From the NCBI GenBank assembly GCA_020025595.1, contig JAHHRV010000002.1, forward strand, positions 151,713 to 215,712: a stretch of DNA of 64,000 nucleotides, read 5' to 3'. The first letter of the stretch is position 1; every line of letters starts with the position of its first letter. Below the pieces are notes generated by a model that worked only from the letters and a program-made list of their open reading frames with translations, was not told the origin of the DNA and ran no database searches. This document shows, one piece after another, positions 1 to 7,363 of the stretch. The position numbers and the translations under genes were made by a program. This DNA comes from Oscillospiraceae bacterium. Lineage in GTDB: Bacteria; Bacillota; Clostridia; Oscillospirales; Oscillospiraceae.

Positions 1-44
1 AAGACGAAACAATTGAATTTGAGGTAACCCTGCCTCTTTCTTAA
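1..44 (+). CDS. C-terminal tail of an upstream gene (partial)
   Basis: The reading frame starting at base 3 runs DETIEFEVTLPLS and stops with TAA at 42-44. The ending resembles the last beta strand of sensor histidine kinases, which often close with a TVTLPL-like sequence, but 13 residues cannot prove this. A strong hairpin follows at 61-95, which fits the end of a transcription unit. Confidence 0.35.
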   Translation, partial: DETIEFEVTLPLS

Positions 45-60
45 AGATAACTCCACCCAA

Positions 61-95
61 AAGCCGTGCCTGCATACACTTTGCAGGCACGGCTT
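61..95 (+). terminator. Hairpin terminator after the partial gene
   Basis: A perfect 14-bp stem (61-74 with 82-95) encloses a 7-base loop and is followed by a moderately T-rich stretch. It separates the truncated upstream gene from the C39-like peptidase. Confidence 0.6.
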
Positions 96-201
96 CTGTT
101 GTTTCAATCTGTCTTTCCCAGTCGTAGGAAAATCGTAAGAATTTCCGCAGAAAAAAGGCAGGATCCTTTGTGAACAAACGGATAAATGAAACCGCTGATA
201 T

Positions 202-210
202 TGATATAAT
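202..210 (+). promoter_or_regulatory. Extended -10 promoter of the C39-like peptidase gene
   Basis: TGATATAAT forms an extended -10 element about 55 bases before the start codon at 264. No good -35 is visible. Confidence 0.45.
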
Positions 211-263
211 AATGGCACAAATCAAACATATCCTGTTTGAAACAGAGAGTGGAGGGCGATTCT

Positions 264-1115
264 ATGTTCAGAAAACGCACATTACACAGATTCAAAAATC
301 ACACCCATAACGCAATGAACTACATTTCAATTGCATTTGCTGTCTTTATGGTGGGATATGTAGGGGTCTGCTTTTCTCCGATCATGGATTGGGCTGACGC
401 AGAAGAAGCACCGGAAAGCCAGACAGAATCTGCGCCCACTGTCGTCAGCAATTCGTCTTTTCAGCTTGCACTGGAAACTTTTGCAGAGGAAAATGATTTG
501 CAGATGAATCAGTGGCCGGATGAGCTGCTGGAGGCTGCCGAACGGAATCCCGAGATGGAGGATTTCGTGCTGAATTATCCGATCAAAAAAGACGAAACCC
601 CGGAAATAGATCTGGATGATTGTCGGGGCACCGATACCGTTCCGCTTTTATTTCAATGGGACGAACGGTGGGGGTACTCCGAATATTCAGGAGGCCCCAT
701 GGGGCTGACCGGCTGCGGGCCTACCTGCCTGTCCATGGTGTGCATCTATCTGCTCAACGATCCGGATTATAATCCCCGGTATATTGCTGAATTCAGCAGA
801 AATAACGGCTACAGCGTCACCGGAAGCGGAAGTGCATGGGCGCTGATTTCAGAGGGCGGAGAGATGCTGGGGTTAGATGTGACGGAGATTCCTCTGGATG
901 AAGAACGAATCATCCGGAATCTGGAAGCCGGGAATCCAATCATCTGCGTCATGGGCCCCGGAGATTTTACAACCACGGGCCACTTTATCGTGATGACCGA
1001 CTATGTGGACGGTATGATCAAAGTCAACGACCCTAACAGCAATTCCCGTTCCGAGCAGCTGTGGGATTATGCCCGAATCAAAGATCAGATTCTGAATCTT
1101 TGGGTGTGCCGATAA
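264..1115 (+). CDS. Secreted or membrane-anchored C39-like cysteine peptidase
   Basis: 283 residues. The ATG at 264 is chosen over one at 237 because GGAGGG lies just upstream. An N-terminal hydrophobic segment (about residues 18-40) is an uncleaved anchor or signal. An acidic linker follows, then a papain-like Peptidase_C39_2 domain from about residue 120: the Gln and Cys region is FQWDERWGY...GLTGCGPTCLSM, and the active His lies in TTGHFIVMTDY, followed by the IKVNDPNS strand typical of the family. Members cleave peptides or cell-wall linked substrates outside the cell. No ABC transporter or double-glycine peptide is adjacent, so this is not an obvious bacteriocin-maturation C39. It stands alone between terminators. 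Confidence 0.8.
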   Translation: MFRKRTLHRFKNHTHNAMNYISIAFAVFMVGYVGVCFSPIMDWADAEEAPESQTESAPTVVSNSSFQLALETFAEENDLQMNQWPDELLEAAERNPEMEDFVLNYPIKKDETPEIDLDDCRGTDTVPLLFQWDERWGYSEYSGGPMGLTGCGPTCLSMVCIYLLNDPDYNPRYIAEFSRNNGYSVTGSGSAWALISEGGEMLGLDVTEIPLDEERIIRNLEAGNPIICVMGPGDFTTTGHFIVMTDYVDGMIKVNDPNSNSRSEQLWDYARIKDQILNLWVCR

Positions 1116-1194
1116 CACCGGAATATCGGCACATAATTTGCTTTTCCACTCTTTTTGTTCCAATCGTACATAATAGCGCAGGCACATAGCAAAA

Positions 1195-1224
1195 TAGCAG
1201 CACCGATATCATCCGGTGCTGCTA
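1195..1224. terminator. Bidirectional hairpin terminator
   Basis: An 11-bp perfect stem (1195-1205 with 1214-1224) lies between the peptidase gene and the oppositely oriented broken gene. T-rich sequence follows on both strands. Confidence 0.65.
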
Positions 1225-1243
1225 AATCAGTTTTTACATCATC

Positions 1244-1551
1244 TCAGCCGTTCAGTGTAATATGGATCATCTTTACCATTTTGAACCAGTCAGACACTGT
1301 CATGGTGACCCTGGTCACAAGACCCAGCCCGTGCTTGTCTACATGGGCATAGTAAGGTTCCTCTGCAAGAAGCTTTGCCCCACCTTTTGGGCAAATTCCT
1401 CCCCCCTGTCCACATAAAAATACATTGCAGCATCGGCATGGCCCACCTGCTTCATGTATTTGCTGATTCGTTTCATGCAGGAGGAATTCACTGTATCAAA
1501 ATCAGGCATTGGGATTCTCTTTTCCATGTTACAAATAAAACACATAGCCAA
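1244..1551 (-). pseudogene. Frameshifted remnant of an unrecognised gene
   Basis: On the minus strand a frame starting MAMCFICNMEKRIPMPDF runs to about EEFAQKVGQ. The sequence then continues sensibly only in another frame (LAEEPYYAHVDKHGLGLV...SDWFKMVKMIHITLNG, stop near 1244). Both halves have protein-like composition and the second ends in a proper stop, so a single frameshift near 1375 has probably broken one gene of about 100 codons. I do not recognise the family. The neighbourhood holds other mobile-element debris. Confidence 0.45.
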
Positions 1552-1828
1552 TCTCAGCGATGTTCCCTCTCCCCTGAATACACCGATTGCTATGTTGGTA
1601 TTGTTTCATGCTTGAATATAAGTTAGTTTTAGCTAATCAATATAATAGAACACACTTATCTGCTTTTCAATCACTAATTTATTCTGTCATCAGATAAAAA
1701 TCAGCAATAACACCCTGCAGCATTTCCACCCCCTTTTTGAAAAACAGGTCAATCACGCGTTTCCTTTTGCACAAGTGCGTTCCATGAATGATTTATTCAT
1801 TATTTTGAAAATTTTTTCATTTTAGGTC
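1552..1828. other. AT-rich intergenic region with an orphan palindrome
   Basis: No credible gene is seen here. The stretch contains an inverted repeat TTAG-6-CTAA at 1623-1636 followed by TATAAT at 1641-1646, resembling a metal-regulator (DtxR/MntR-like) box at a promoter, but nothing sensible follows it. It may be the leftover control region of a lost gene. Confidence 0.35.
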
Positions 1829-1857
1829 TTTACAAAGTCCGTTTTTCCTGTTATAAT
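1829..1857 (+). promoter_or_regulatory. Promoter of tRNA-Asp
   Basis: TTTACA at 1829-1834, a 17-base spacer and TATAAT at 1852-1857, 23 bases before the tRNA. Confidence 0.75.
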
Positions 1858-1880
1858 GCATCCCGTTGCAAATCACATAC

Positions 1881-1957
1881 GGCCCGGTGGTGCAGTCGGT
1901 TAGCACGCCAGCCTGTCACGCTGGAGGTCGACGGTTCGAGTCCGTTCCGGGTCGCCA
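1881..1957 (+). tRNA. tRNA-Asp (anticodon GTC)
   Basis: A full cloverleaf is visible: acceptor GGCCCGG pairs with CCGGGTC (one G-T pair), the D arm holds TGCAGTCGGTTAGCA, the anticodon loop is CTGTCAC, the T loop is GGTTCGAGTCC, and CCA is encoded. It is followed by a terminator at 2012-2048. I looked for a duplicated tRNA 3' end further along that would mark an integration site and found none. Confidence 0.97.
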
Positions 1958-2011
1958 AAAAGCCCTTTATTGGGCAGTGTTCGTGCAACAGCGAAATGAA
2001 TCACTTCGTTT

Positions 2012-2048
2012 GCAAAAGACGGCGTAACTTGGTTGCGCCGTCTTTTGC
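2012..2048 (+). terminator. Terminator after tRNA-Asp
   Basis: A 13-bp perfect stem (2012-2024 with 2036-2048) whose 3' arm contains TTTT. Confidence 0.75.
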
Positions 2049-2135
2049 TATCCAATTTTCCCTGTTTTCCCGGCCTGCAGAATTGCTATACGGTTCCTCT
2101 CCTGCCCCGCAGCGTCAGAATTCACAGAATCTCTC

Positions 2136-2163
2136 TTGACAAAACCTGCTTTCGGCATATACT
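2136..2163 (+). promoter_or_regulatory. Promoter of eutP
   Basis: TTGACA at 2136-2141, a 16-base spacer and TATACT at 2158-2163. It leaves a leader of about 100 bases before the start codon. Confidence 0.75.
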
Positions 2164-2181
2164 GGAATCATGAGTTCTATT

Positions 2182-2213
2182 GGCGGTTCATGACGGCTAA
2201 ACCGTGCAACGCC
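2182..2213 (+). promoter_or_regulatory. Possible structured RNA leader of eutP
   Basis: Just after the transcription start an outer stem GGCG/CGCC (2182-2185, 2210-2213) encloses an inner stem ACGG/CCGT (2193-2196, 2202-2205) with loop CTAAA. A purine-rich gap and the ribosome site follow. It does not match a riboswitch class I know. Alternatives are an ANTAR target hairpin, as in eut operons, or chance pairing. Confidence 0.35.
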
Positions 2214-2267
2214 GCAGATTTTGAATATTTTTTGCATTCAGAAATCCGCGAAGCAGGAGGTTGACCT

Positions 2268-2789
2268 ATGAAAAAACTATTTTTAATGGGAAGAAGCGAA
2301 GCCGGTAAGACCTCCCTGACTCAAGCCCTCAGAGGCGAAGATCTGCACTATGTAAAGACCCAGTTCACAGACACATCAGGAGATACCATTGATTCCCCCG
2401 GCGAGTACGCAGAATCCAAAAATGTTGGTGTCGGACTGGCCTGTTTTTCTTTTGAAGCGGATGTGGTTGCGGTTGTCCAGGCGGCAGATGAACCTTTTAA
2501 TCTGTTCAGTCCCGGCCTCCAGGCCTTCATTCTCCGCCCCATCATCGGCGTTATCACAAAAGTGGATTCCCCCAATGCCAATGTTCCCATGGTTACCCAG
2601 TGGATGAAGGATGCAGGCTGTGAGCGAATCTTCACGGTAAACAACAAAACCCGAGAGGGCATCAGCGAGCTTATGGAATACCTTCAGGAAGATCCGAAAC
2701 CCATTTCACGGGAAGAAGCACTGCACAAGCAGGCGCTCGGTCTCCGGGATTGGGATCCCCTGCCCGAATCATCCCAGTTTGTGCACTGA
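2268..2789 (+). CDS. eutP: EutP/PduV-family GTPase-like protein
   Basis: 173 residues with a good ribosome site (GCAGGAGG). The P-loop is GRSEAGKTSLTQAL at residues 8-21. The switch region TIDSPGEYAE replaces the usual DTPGEY, and the base-recognition motif is VITKVDSP (TKxD). EutP/PduV proteins belong to ethanolamine and propanediol microcompartment operons, where a nucleotide-handling role (acetate kinase activity for Salmonella EutP) has been reported. Here it stands alone with its own promoter, leader and terminator, with no shell proteins or lyase within 60 kb. The C-terminal 25 residues extend beyond typical EutP. Confidence 0.8.
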   Translation: MKKLFLMGRSEAGKTSLTQALRGEDLHYVKTQFTDTSGDTIDSPGEYAESKNVGVGLACFSFEADVVAVVQAADEPFNLFSPGLQAFILRPIIGVITKVDSPNANVPMVTQWMKDAGCERIFTVNNKTREGISELMEYLQEDPKPISREEALHKQALGLRDWDPLPESSQFVH

Positions 2790-2876
2790 TTTCTTCAAAT
2801 CTGCCGGAATTTCAAAAAATATACCCACCCGGAACATTAGCCAGAGATGGCTAATGACAGTTGGTATGTAGGATAC

Positions 2877-2907
2877 GGTACAGCTCCGTTTGGAGCTGTA
2901 CCTTTTT
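2877..2907 (+). terminator. Terminator after eutP
   Basis: An 11-bp perfect stem (2877-2887 with 2892-2902), GTTT loop and T5 tail. A second perfect 9-bp hairpin sits just before it at 2835-2856. Confidence 0.85.
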
Positions 2908-2912
2908 CATTT

Positions 2913-3465
2913 TTACGCTGATTTCCCAGCATTTAGCATTTCTTCCTGCACTTCCTGTATCATTTTGGCATCGGGAGCCTGAATGACACCGGCAAAGAGC
3001 TTGTCCAACTTCTTGATACGCTTCTTGTTCTTTTCAAGCTCCTTTTTCGCCTGATTCATGTTATTGGCAATACTTAATTTGTGCTGCTTTGCAAACAGAT
3101 ACAGGAACACAGGTTCATATTCTGTGATATACTCCGCCGCTTCCCGGATGGTTTTCAGTGCAATCTGCTCCAGAACCACATTGCGAATGTAGTGGATGGA
3201 ACAGGTTCCTCTGGCAATAGTAGAGGAAACTCGTTCGCCATTATCGGATTTGGACTGCCACACGGCTCGTATCTTCTTTGAAGTCTGTGCCGCATACCAT
3301 TCGTTAAAAATGTTGTAAAATGGCAGCTTCTTCCGCCATTCTGTGCATCCTCTGAAAATCATTTCTATCAAAGCTGGTGCCGGAAATACCGTCATCCGCA
3401 AAGAACATTGTGTTCTTGTAGCCATTTTTTCGTGCGTAATCTGAGAGGATCTGTTTTTGAGACGA
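2913..3465 (-). pseudogene. Degraded serine recombinase of a mobile element
   Basis: The minus strand encodes two adjoining pieces in different frames. The first reads QILSDYARKNGYKNTMFFADDG..ISGTSFDRNDFQRM, the conserved resolvase catalytic-domain segment of large serine recombinases. The second continues from FNEWYAAQTSKKIRAVWQSK and ends with a Lys/Glu-rich coiled coil. The Ser-containing N-terminus and most of the central and C-terminal regions are missing, so internal deletions plus a frameshift have destroyed it. It belongs to the TnpX/Tn-type recombinases found on clostridial conjugative and mobilisable elements. Confidence 0.8.
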
Positions 3466-3508
3466 GATTTGTCACGGTGTTTTTCTGCAAAAAGAACTTA
3501 TTAACAAA

Positions 3509-3557
3509 AAAGCAAAAAATGAAAGCGAATTTGGGGTTCACTTTCATTTTTTGCTTT
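3509..3557 (-). terminator. Terminator after the HAD phosphatase
   Basis: A 17-bp perfect stem (3509-3525 with 3541-3557), followed on the minus strand by a T run. It closes the PAS regulator/thioesterase/HAD transcript. Confidence 0.8.
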
Positions 3558-3560
3558 GTC

Positions 3561-4283
3561 TTACTCTACGATATTGCCTAACTCATCAATAAATGCTTCT
3601 AATTCATCATAGCTACCGTGAGGATAAACGGATATGTCAGCATTATTCTTGTTGATTAAGCAGTCCGTAAGTAGAAATACTTTTATTCCAAGTTGATTGC
3701 CGACCATATCATCACCTACATCGTTTCCAATCATTAAACATTCTTCGGGCGTTAGGTGTAACTGATCAAGAAGTTCTTTATAGTAATTTGGATTTGGCTT
3801 GCAATAGTGAGCGCATTCAAACGTGGTGTAAGCGTCAAAGTCACTTGGATCAAGTCCCGCCCATTGAATCCGACTTTCGGTTGCGACCGTTGGAAATAGC
3901 GGGTTAGTTGCAAGTACGACACGGTATCCCTTCGCCTTGATTCTCTTTATCAGTTCTTTTGCTTTGGGAGTATACCCGCAAACAGATTGAATGTTTTGAA
4001 AATCAGTCCGATAAAACTCATCAAAAATGTGCGTGTCCTGTCTTGCCCTGTTGCCATAAATATCTGCAATGGTATCCCAGAATGCTTCTTCATTCGTTTT
4101 GCTACCATCATTTTTAACCATAGCATATGTTCCGGCGATGACAGCTTTAGAAAAAGCTTTCGGTTCATACCCGGCAGATGCTGCGGTCATTGCCAATCCT
4201 TTTACATAAGCGTTTGTAAAAATATCTTGATCCATCGGCAGAAGCGTACCGTCCAAATCAAATAAAATCGTGGTAATGCTCAT
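3561..4283 (-). CDS. HAD-superfamily hydrolase (phosphoglycolate phosphatase-like)
   Basis: 240 residues. The start MSITTILFDLDG at 4283 is preferred over an ATG at 4301 because AAAGGA sits 9 bases upstream of it. HAD motifs are all present: DLDGT (motif I, nucleophile and acid/base Asp), LATNP (motif II), Lys in CKPNPNYY (motif III) and MIGNDVGDD (motif IV). A helical cap lies between motifs I and II. It is a soluble small-molecule phosphatase of unknown substrate, transcribed after the PAS regulator and a thioesterase. Confidence 0.85.
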   Translation of the reverse strand: MSITTILFDLDGTLLPMDQDIFTNAYVKGLAMTAASAGYEPKAFSKAVIAGTYAMVKNDGSKTNEEAFWDTIADIYGNRARQDTHIFDEFYRTDFQNIQSVCGYTPKAKELIKRIKAKGYRVVLATNPLFPTVATESRIQWAGLDPSDFDAYTTFECAHYCKPNPNYYKELLDQLHLTPEECLMIGNDVGDDMVGNQLGIKVFLLTDCLINKNNADISVYPHGSYDELEAFIDELGNIVE

Positions 4284-4351
4284 TATGTGGATTCCTTTCA
4301 AATCAACTGTCTCATAAGACAGTTTAGCACTTCTTTGTATGCTTTAAGCGG

Positions 4352-4771
4352 TTAATTGGCTGCTTTCAAGATTACATCAAGTTCCGGAAAATATTTTTTT
4401 AGCGGAATCGGCTTTCCATCTTGATTTATAAAGCAATGGATCGACGTTGCAGTTGCAACTAAGACATCATTTACCTTGTCCGTCATTGTGTAAGAAAGCG
4501 TCAATCGCACCCCTGTATATCCGGTCACGCACACTTCAATTTCAATTTCGTCACTATAAGTAGTTGTGTGCTTATATTCGCAGTTTACCGAAACGACCGG
4601 AGAGGTTATTCCTGCTTTCTCCAACATCGTCATAGGAAAACCGATTTCAGACAGATAATTCATCCTGGCTTCTTCCATAAAACGGATATAGTTTGAATGA
4701 TGGGTTATTCCCATTTTGTCGGTCTCATAATAGTTGACCTTATGTGTATACTTGCTCATAAAAAGACTCAT
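4352..4771 (-). CDS. Acyl-CoA thioesterase, YbgC/4HBT hot-dog family
   Basis: 139 residues of a single hot-dog fold. The family signature YYETDKMGITHHSNYIRFMEE, with the active Asp in ETD, lies near residues 14-34. Members hydrolyse acyl-CoA or acyl-ACP thioesters. Its ATG overlaps the TGA of the PAS regulator (ATGA), so the two are translationally coupled. Its place beside a fatty-acid synthesis cluster suggests an acyl-CoA or acyl-ACP substrate (inference). Confidence 0.85.
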   Translation of the reverse strand: MSLFMSKYTHKVNYYETDKMGITHHSNYIRFMEEARMNYLSEIGFPMTMLEKAGITSPVVSVNCEYKHTTTYSDEIEIEVCVTGYTGVRLTLSYTMTDKVNDVLVATATSIHCFINQDGKPIPLKKYFPELDVILKAAN

Positions 4772-6771
4772 TTCTGGTTATTTACCAACTCTCCCAAGGT
4801 CGTTTCACCCCAACTGTAGTTTGTCAGATAACTCCCTTTGAAAAGCTGTGAGTATTCTTCTTTACCGGAAAGGTAATTATACAGATCACACTCGACCTTA
4901 TCCATTACGATACGGCGTTTTCCGTCAACAGCTTCAACAATATCTGAAATTCCGTATTCCTCCAGCGTGCTTTTCAAGCGGAGAGCAACCTTACGGTATC
5001 TTGAAAGTGTCAAAGTGTTTGCCGGTTCATCCTCCCACAAGAAGCTGATAGCCTCTTCGGAAGTAACATATCCTCCTTTACGGTCAACAAGCAGAGCAAA
5101 AAGCTCCTTGGATTTTTTGTTGCGGAACGCAATGGGTGTGTCTCCCACGAAAACATCGAAATATCCAAAGGTGCGGATAGATACCGTGCGGTTTTCTGGC
5201 AAGGTTGGTTTACTGACTTCCGAACTACCTTCTACCGGATAAAGCATAACATAACGTGAAGAATTGGCATTCGGTTCTTTCTCGGAACAGATTGCTTTAA
5301 TTTTGCGCTCTGTCTCAGATTGGTAGTCGAAATAGGCGAACTCCGCTTCTCCATTTCTTAGCAATTCTGCGAAATTCTCATAAGGGACTTCGCTGTCCGC
5401 AACGAAGTTCTCTAAGGGAGTAAATCGTTCGGTCAGTGGGAGCCATTCTTCTTTGGTATAGCCAAAGAACTCGCAAACATTTTGGGTTGCATACAGCGGC
5501 TTTACCAAACCTTCCGGTGAAACTTCAAAGGCTGCAATTCCATCAGAAAATTGCATAACCAAATCACGCATTGTTCCTTTCAAACGGTCATTTTCAGCTT
5601 TCAGTTCCACAGAATCTGCTGTTTCTTTTATCTCACGGCAACAATAAAAGCTTACAGACTCATCGACTTTAATAAACACGCCCGTATACTGTTTGATGGT
5701 ATCATCGGTAGAGCGAGCCTTATAGGTAATTTGCGGCGGCTTGCCATCAACTCCATTTAACCTCTTTTGGCAGAAATCCTTGAAAAATCGACGAAAATTG
5801 TCTTGCTGTTCCGCATTCACGGAAGCGATCAGCCAATTTTCCAATGCGTCTTCAATCTGCATTGCTATATTTTCAAAACGCTTAAAATAGGATGCTTCCT
5901 CACAATGCAGGCATTTCACAGTATTGGCATCCAGATTGAACTCAAAAATCTTATCGTAAACATCGGTAAGAGCTTGCAGATAGCGTTTGCTTTCGCTCGT
6001 CTTTCGTGCTTGATAACGCTCCGTAATATCCATACAAACGCTTTGGAACTCTGCTTCGCCTTGTTCGTTGATACACTTTGTAACCCATCCGAAAATATGC
6101 GCACGGGTTCCGTCACAACGAAGCAAGGTCATATCACCAGCGATGGGAACATCCGCAGAGAAAACACGATTCAGATATTTTGAAAATCTGCGGCGTTCTT
6201 CCATTGGAATCATCAAGAAGATGTTGCTTTTATACATTTCCAGATAATCCATTTCCCCATTTTTCACTTTGGGAAAACGTAGAAGTTCGATCATCTTGGG
6301 ATTGATATACGTAATTCTCGGTTGCTTTTCACAGGTATATCTTAAAAATCCGCAAGGAACGGTTTCGTTCAAAAATTGCAGATCATCATTTTCTTTTTTA
6401 ATGTCGGTTATGTCTGTCAAAACAGAATGTCCGATAAGAGTCCCGTCTTCCCTCCTTCTGGGAGTGACGGTATCTCTTACATGGATAATCGTACCATCCT
6501 TTTTTACAAGGCGGTACTCACCAGTAAGAGTTTGTTCTTTCTGAATTATTTTTTGGGTAAAGTCGGAATACTTTTCACGGTCTGCAGGATGCACCATTTG
6601 TGCATAAAGATCAGTTCTATCATCCAACAGTTCATTTTGTTGAACACCGAGCATTTCACACAAATTGTGGCTAACGTAGTTCAGATGAACAGTAGGTGTC
6701 AATACAAACTGATGAAAACCACAGATTTGATGATCAAGTATTTCCTCCATATTCTTCAGTGTGTTGTTCAT
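4768..6771 (-). CDS. Multi-PAS regulator with C-terminal SARP-type winged helix
   Basis: 667 residues, cytoplasmic, no membrane segment. PAS plus PAC domains lie at about 15-125 and 135-255 (the second ends in CMDITERYQ), a third PAS-like region at about 395-510, and an undefined segment between. From about residue 530, TVSIRTFGYFDVFVGDTPIAF starts an OmpR/SARP-type winged-helix domain (KELFALLVDR..YVTSEEAISFLW, then RYRKVALRLKSTL). A short BTAD-like tail follows. There is no receiver or kinase domain, so the PAS domains probably sense a ligand or redox state directly. It overlaps the downstream thioesterase gene. Possible target: SARP-like repeats at the fab promoter (16915-16954). Confidence 0.8.
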   Translation of the reverse strand: MNNTLKNMEEILDHQICGFHQFVLTPTVHLNYVSHNLCEMLGVQQNELLDDRTDLYAQMVHPADREKYSDFTQKIIQKEQTLTGEYRLVKKDGTIIHVRDTVTPRRREDGTLIGHSVLTDITDIKKENDDLQFLNETVPCGFLRYTCEKQPRITYINPKMIELLRFPKVKNGEMDYLEMYKSNIFLMIPMEERRRFSKYLNRVFSADVPIAGDMTLLRCDGTRAHIFGWVTKCINEQGEAEFQSVCMDITERYQARKTSESKRYLQALTDVYDKIFEFNLDANTVKCLHCEEASYFKRFENIAMQIEDALENWLIASVNAEQQDNFRRFFKDFCQKRLNGVDGKPPQITYKARSTDDTIKQYTGVFIKVDESVSFYCCREIKETADSVELKAENDRLKGTMRDLVMQFSDGIAAFEVSPEGLVKPLYATQNVCEFFGYTKEEWLPLTERFTPLENFVADSEVPYENFAELLRNGEAEFAYFDYQSETERKIKAICSEKEPNANSSRYVMLYPVEGSSEVSKPTLPENRTVSIRTFGYFDVFVGDTPIAFRNKKSKELFALLVDRKGGYVTSEEAISFLWEDEPANTLTLSRYRKVALRLKSTLEEYGISDIVEAVDGKRRIVMDKVECDLYNYLSGKEEYSQLFKGSYLTNYSWGETTLGELVNNQK

Positions 6772-6832
6772 AGTATCTCCTTTTGCAGAGTTTCTGCCTC
6801 TGCCAATGGGACTATATATAAATTTACATTAC

Positions 6833-6838
6833 ATTATA
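6833..6838 (-). promoter_or_regulatory. Probable -10 element of the PAS regulator gene
   Basis: TATAAT on the minus strand, 62 bases before the start codon. The -35 region is AT-rich without a clear consensus, as expected for a weak or activated promoter. Confidence 0.4.
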
Positions 6839-6893
6839 GCACGAAATTGTGACGATTTTTTGTTTTTCTGTAAAATCAAAAAATTATTCGATC

Positions 6894-7035
6894 ACAGCAA
6901 ACGATAACGCTTGTTCTTTCTCATGCGAAATGCTGATATATATATTCTCGACATCAATCAATTCAGATTTTGTCTTTGCTCCGTTGTAAAGCACTATTTG
7001 CGGTGTTCCGCTTTCATTATGCCAACGCCCATCAA
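6894..7035 (-). pseudogene. acpS: C-terminal fragment of holo-ACP synthase
   Basis: The minus-strand frame reads GTPQIVLYNGAKTKSELI, then IYISISHEKEQALSFAVIE and stop. ISISHEKEQA matches the conserved SiSHtkdyA stretch of AcpS, the enzyme that adds phosphopantetheine to acyl carrier protein. The N-terminal two thirds, including the metal-binding Asp, are missing. It is fused out of frame to a birA fragment, so it is a deletion relic. A functional acpS must lie elsewhere. Confidence 0.75.
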
Positions 7036-7308
7036 ATTCTTTCTGTAATACTCCAGATATTCGGTTGCGGAAGGCGCATCTGCTATTTGTGATAGATTGT
7101 CACAGCTCGCAGCTATTGTTCTATCTTTATCAAGTGCTACACCAATAGCACCTGCTTTATGGCAAATATCATCGGGAAAATCTGTAGTCGTTAGATTAAT
7201 CCCTATACCAATCATAATGTAGTTATACTCTGCGGATTTTGCTGTTTCGGTTAAAATGCCGCATATTTTCTTTCCGATGAAATAAAGATCGTTCACCCAT
7301 TTAATATT
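7030..7308 (-). pseudogene. birA: Central fragment of biotin-protein ligase
   Basis: The frame reads NIKWVNDLYFIGKKICGILTE, then YNYIMIGIGINLTT and on to EYLEYYRKN. This is the catalytic-domain core of BirA (KWVND-(L/I)Y, GKK-CGILTE, GIGIN). The biotin-binding N-terminal part and the C-terminal domain are gone. The upstream end abuts a plsX fragment and the downstream end an acpS fragment. BirA would biotinylate the AccB encoded in this cluster, so its loss here implies a second copy elsewhere. Confidence 0.75.
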
Positions 7309-7355
7309 TCTTCTGGTGCATTATCACCACCCATAGCATCTATAATCGCTCGCAT
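7298..7355 (-). pseudogene. plsX: N-terminal fragment of plsX (phosphate acyltransferase)
   Basis: Starting at 7355 the minus strand reads MRAIIDAMGGDNAPEEILNG, the highly conserved PlsX N-terminus, then hits TGA at the junction with birA sequence. The ATG has a fair ribosome site 8 bases after the stop of the acyl-CoA synthetase gene, so plsX was once the next gene in the operon. Confidence 0.75.
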
Positions 7356-7363
7356 ATCATCAC

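Noticed and set aside
237..263. Upstream ATG at 237 for the C39-like peptidase
   Set aside because: It lacks a ribosome site, whereas GGAGGG is well placed for the ATG at 264, which also gives a normal signal-type N-terminus.
1881..1957. tRNA-Asp as attachment site for an integrated element ending near 17.8 kb
   Set aside because: No second copy of the tRNA 3' end was found near 17.0-17.9 kb, so the idea of a tRNA-bounded island has no direct sequence support.
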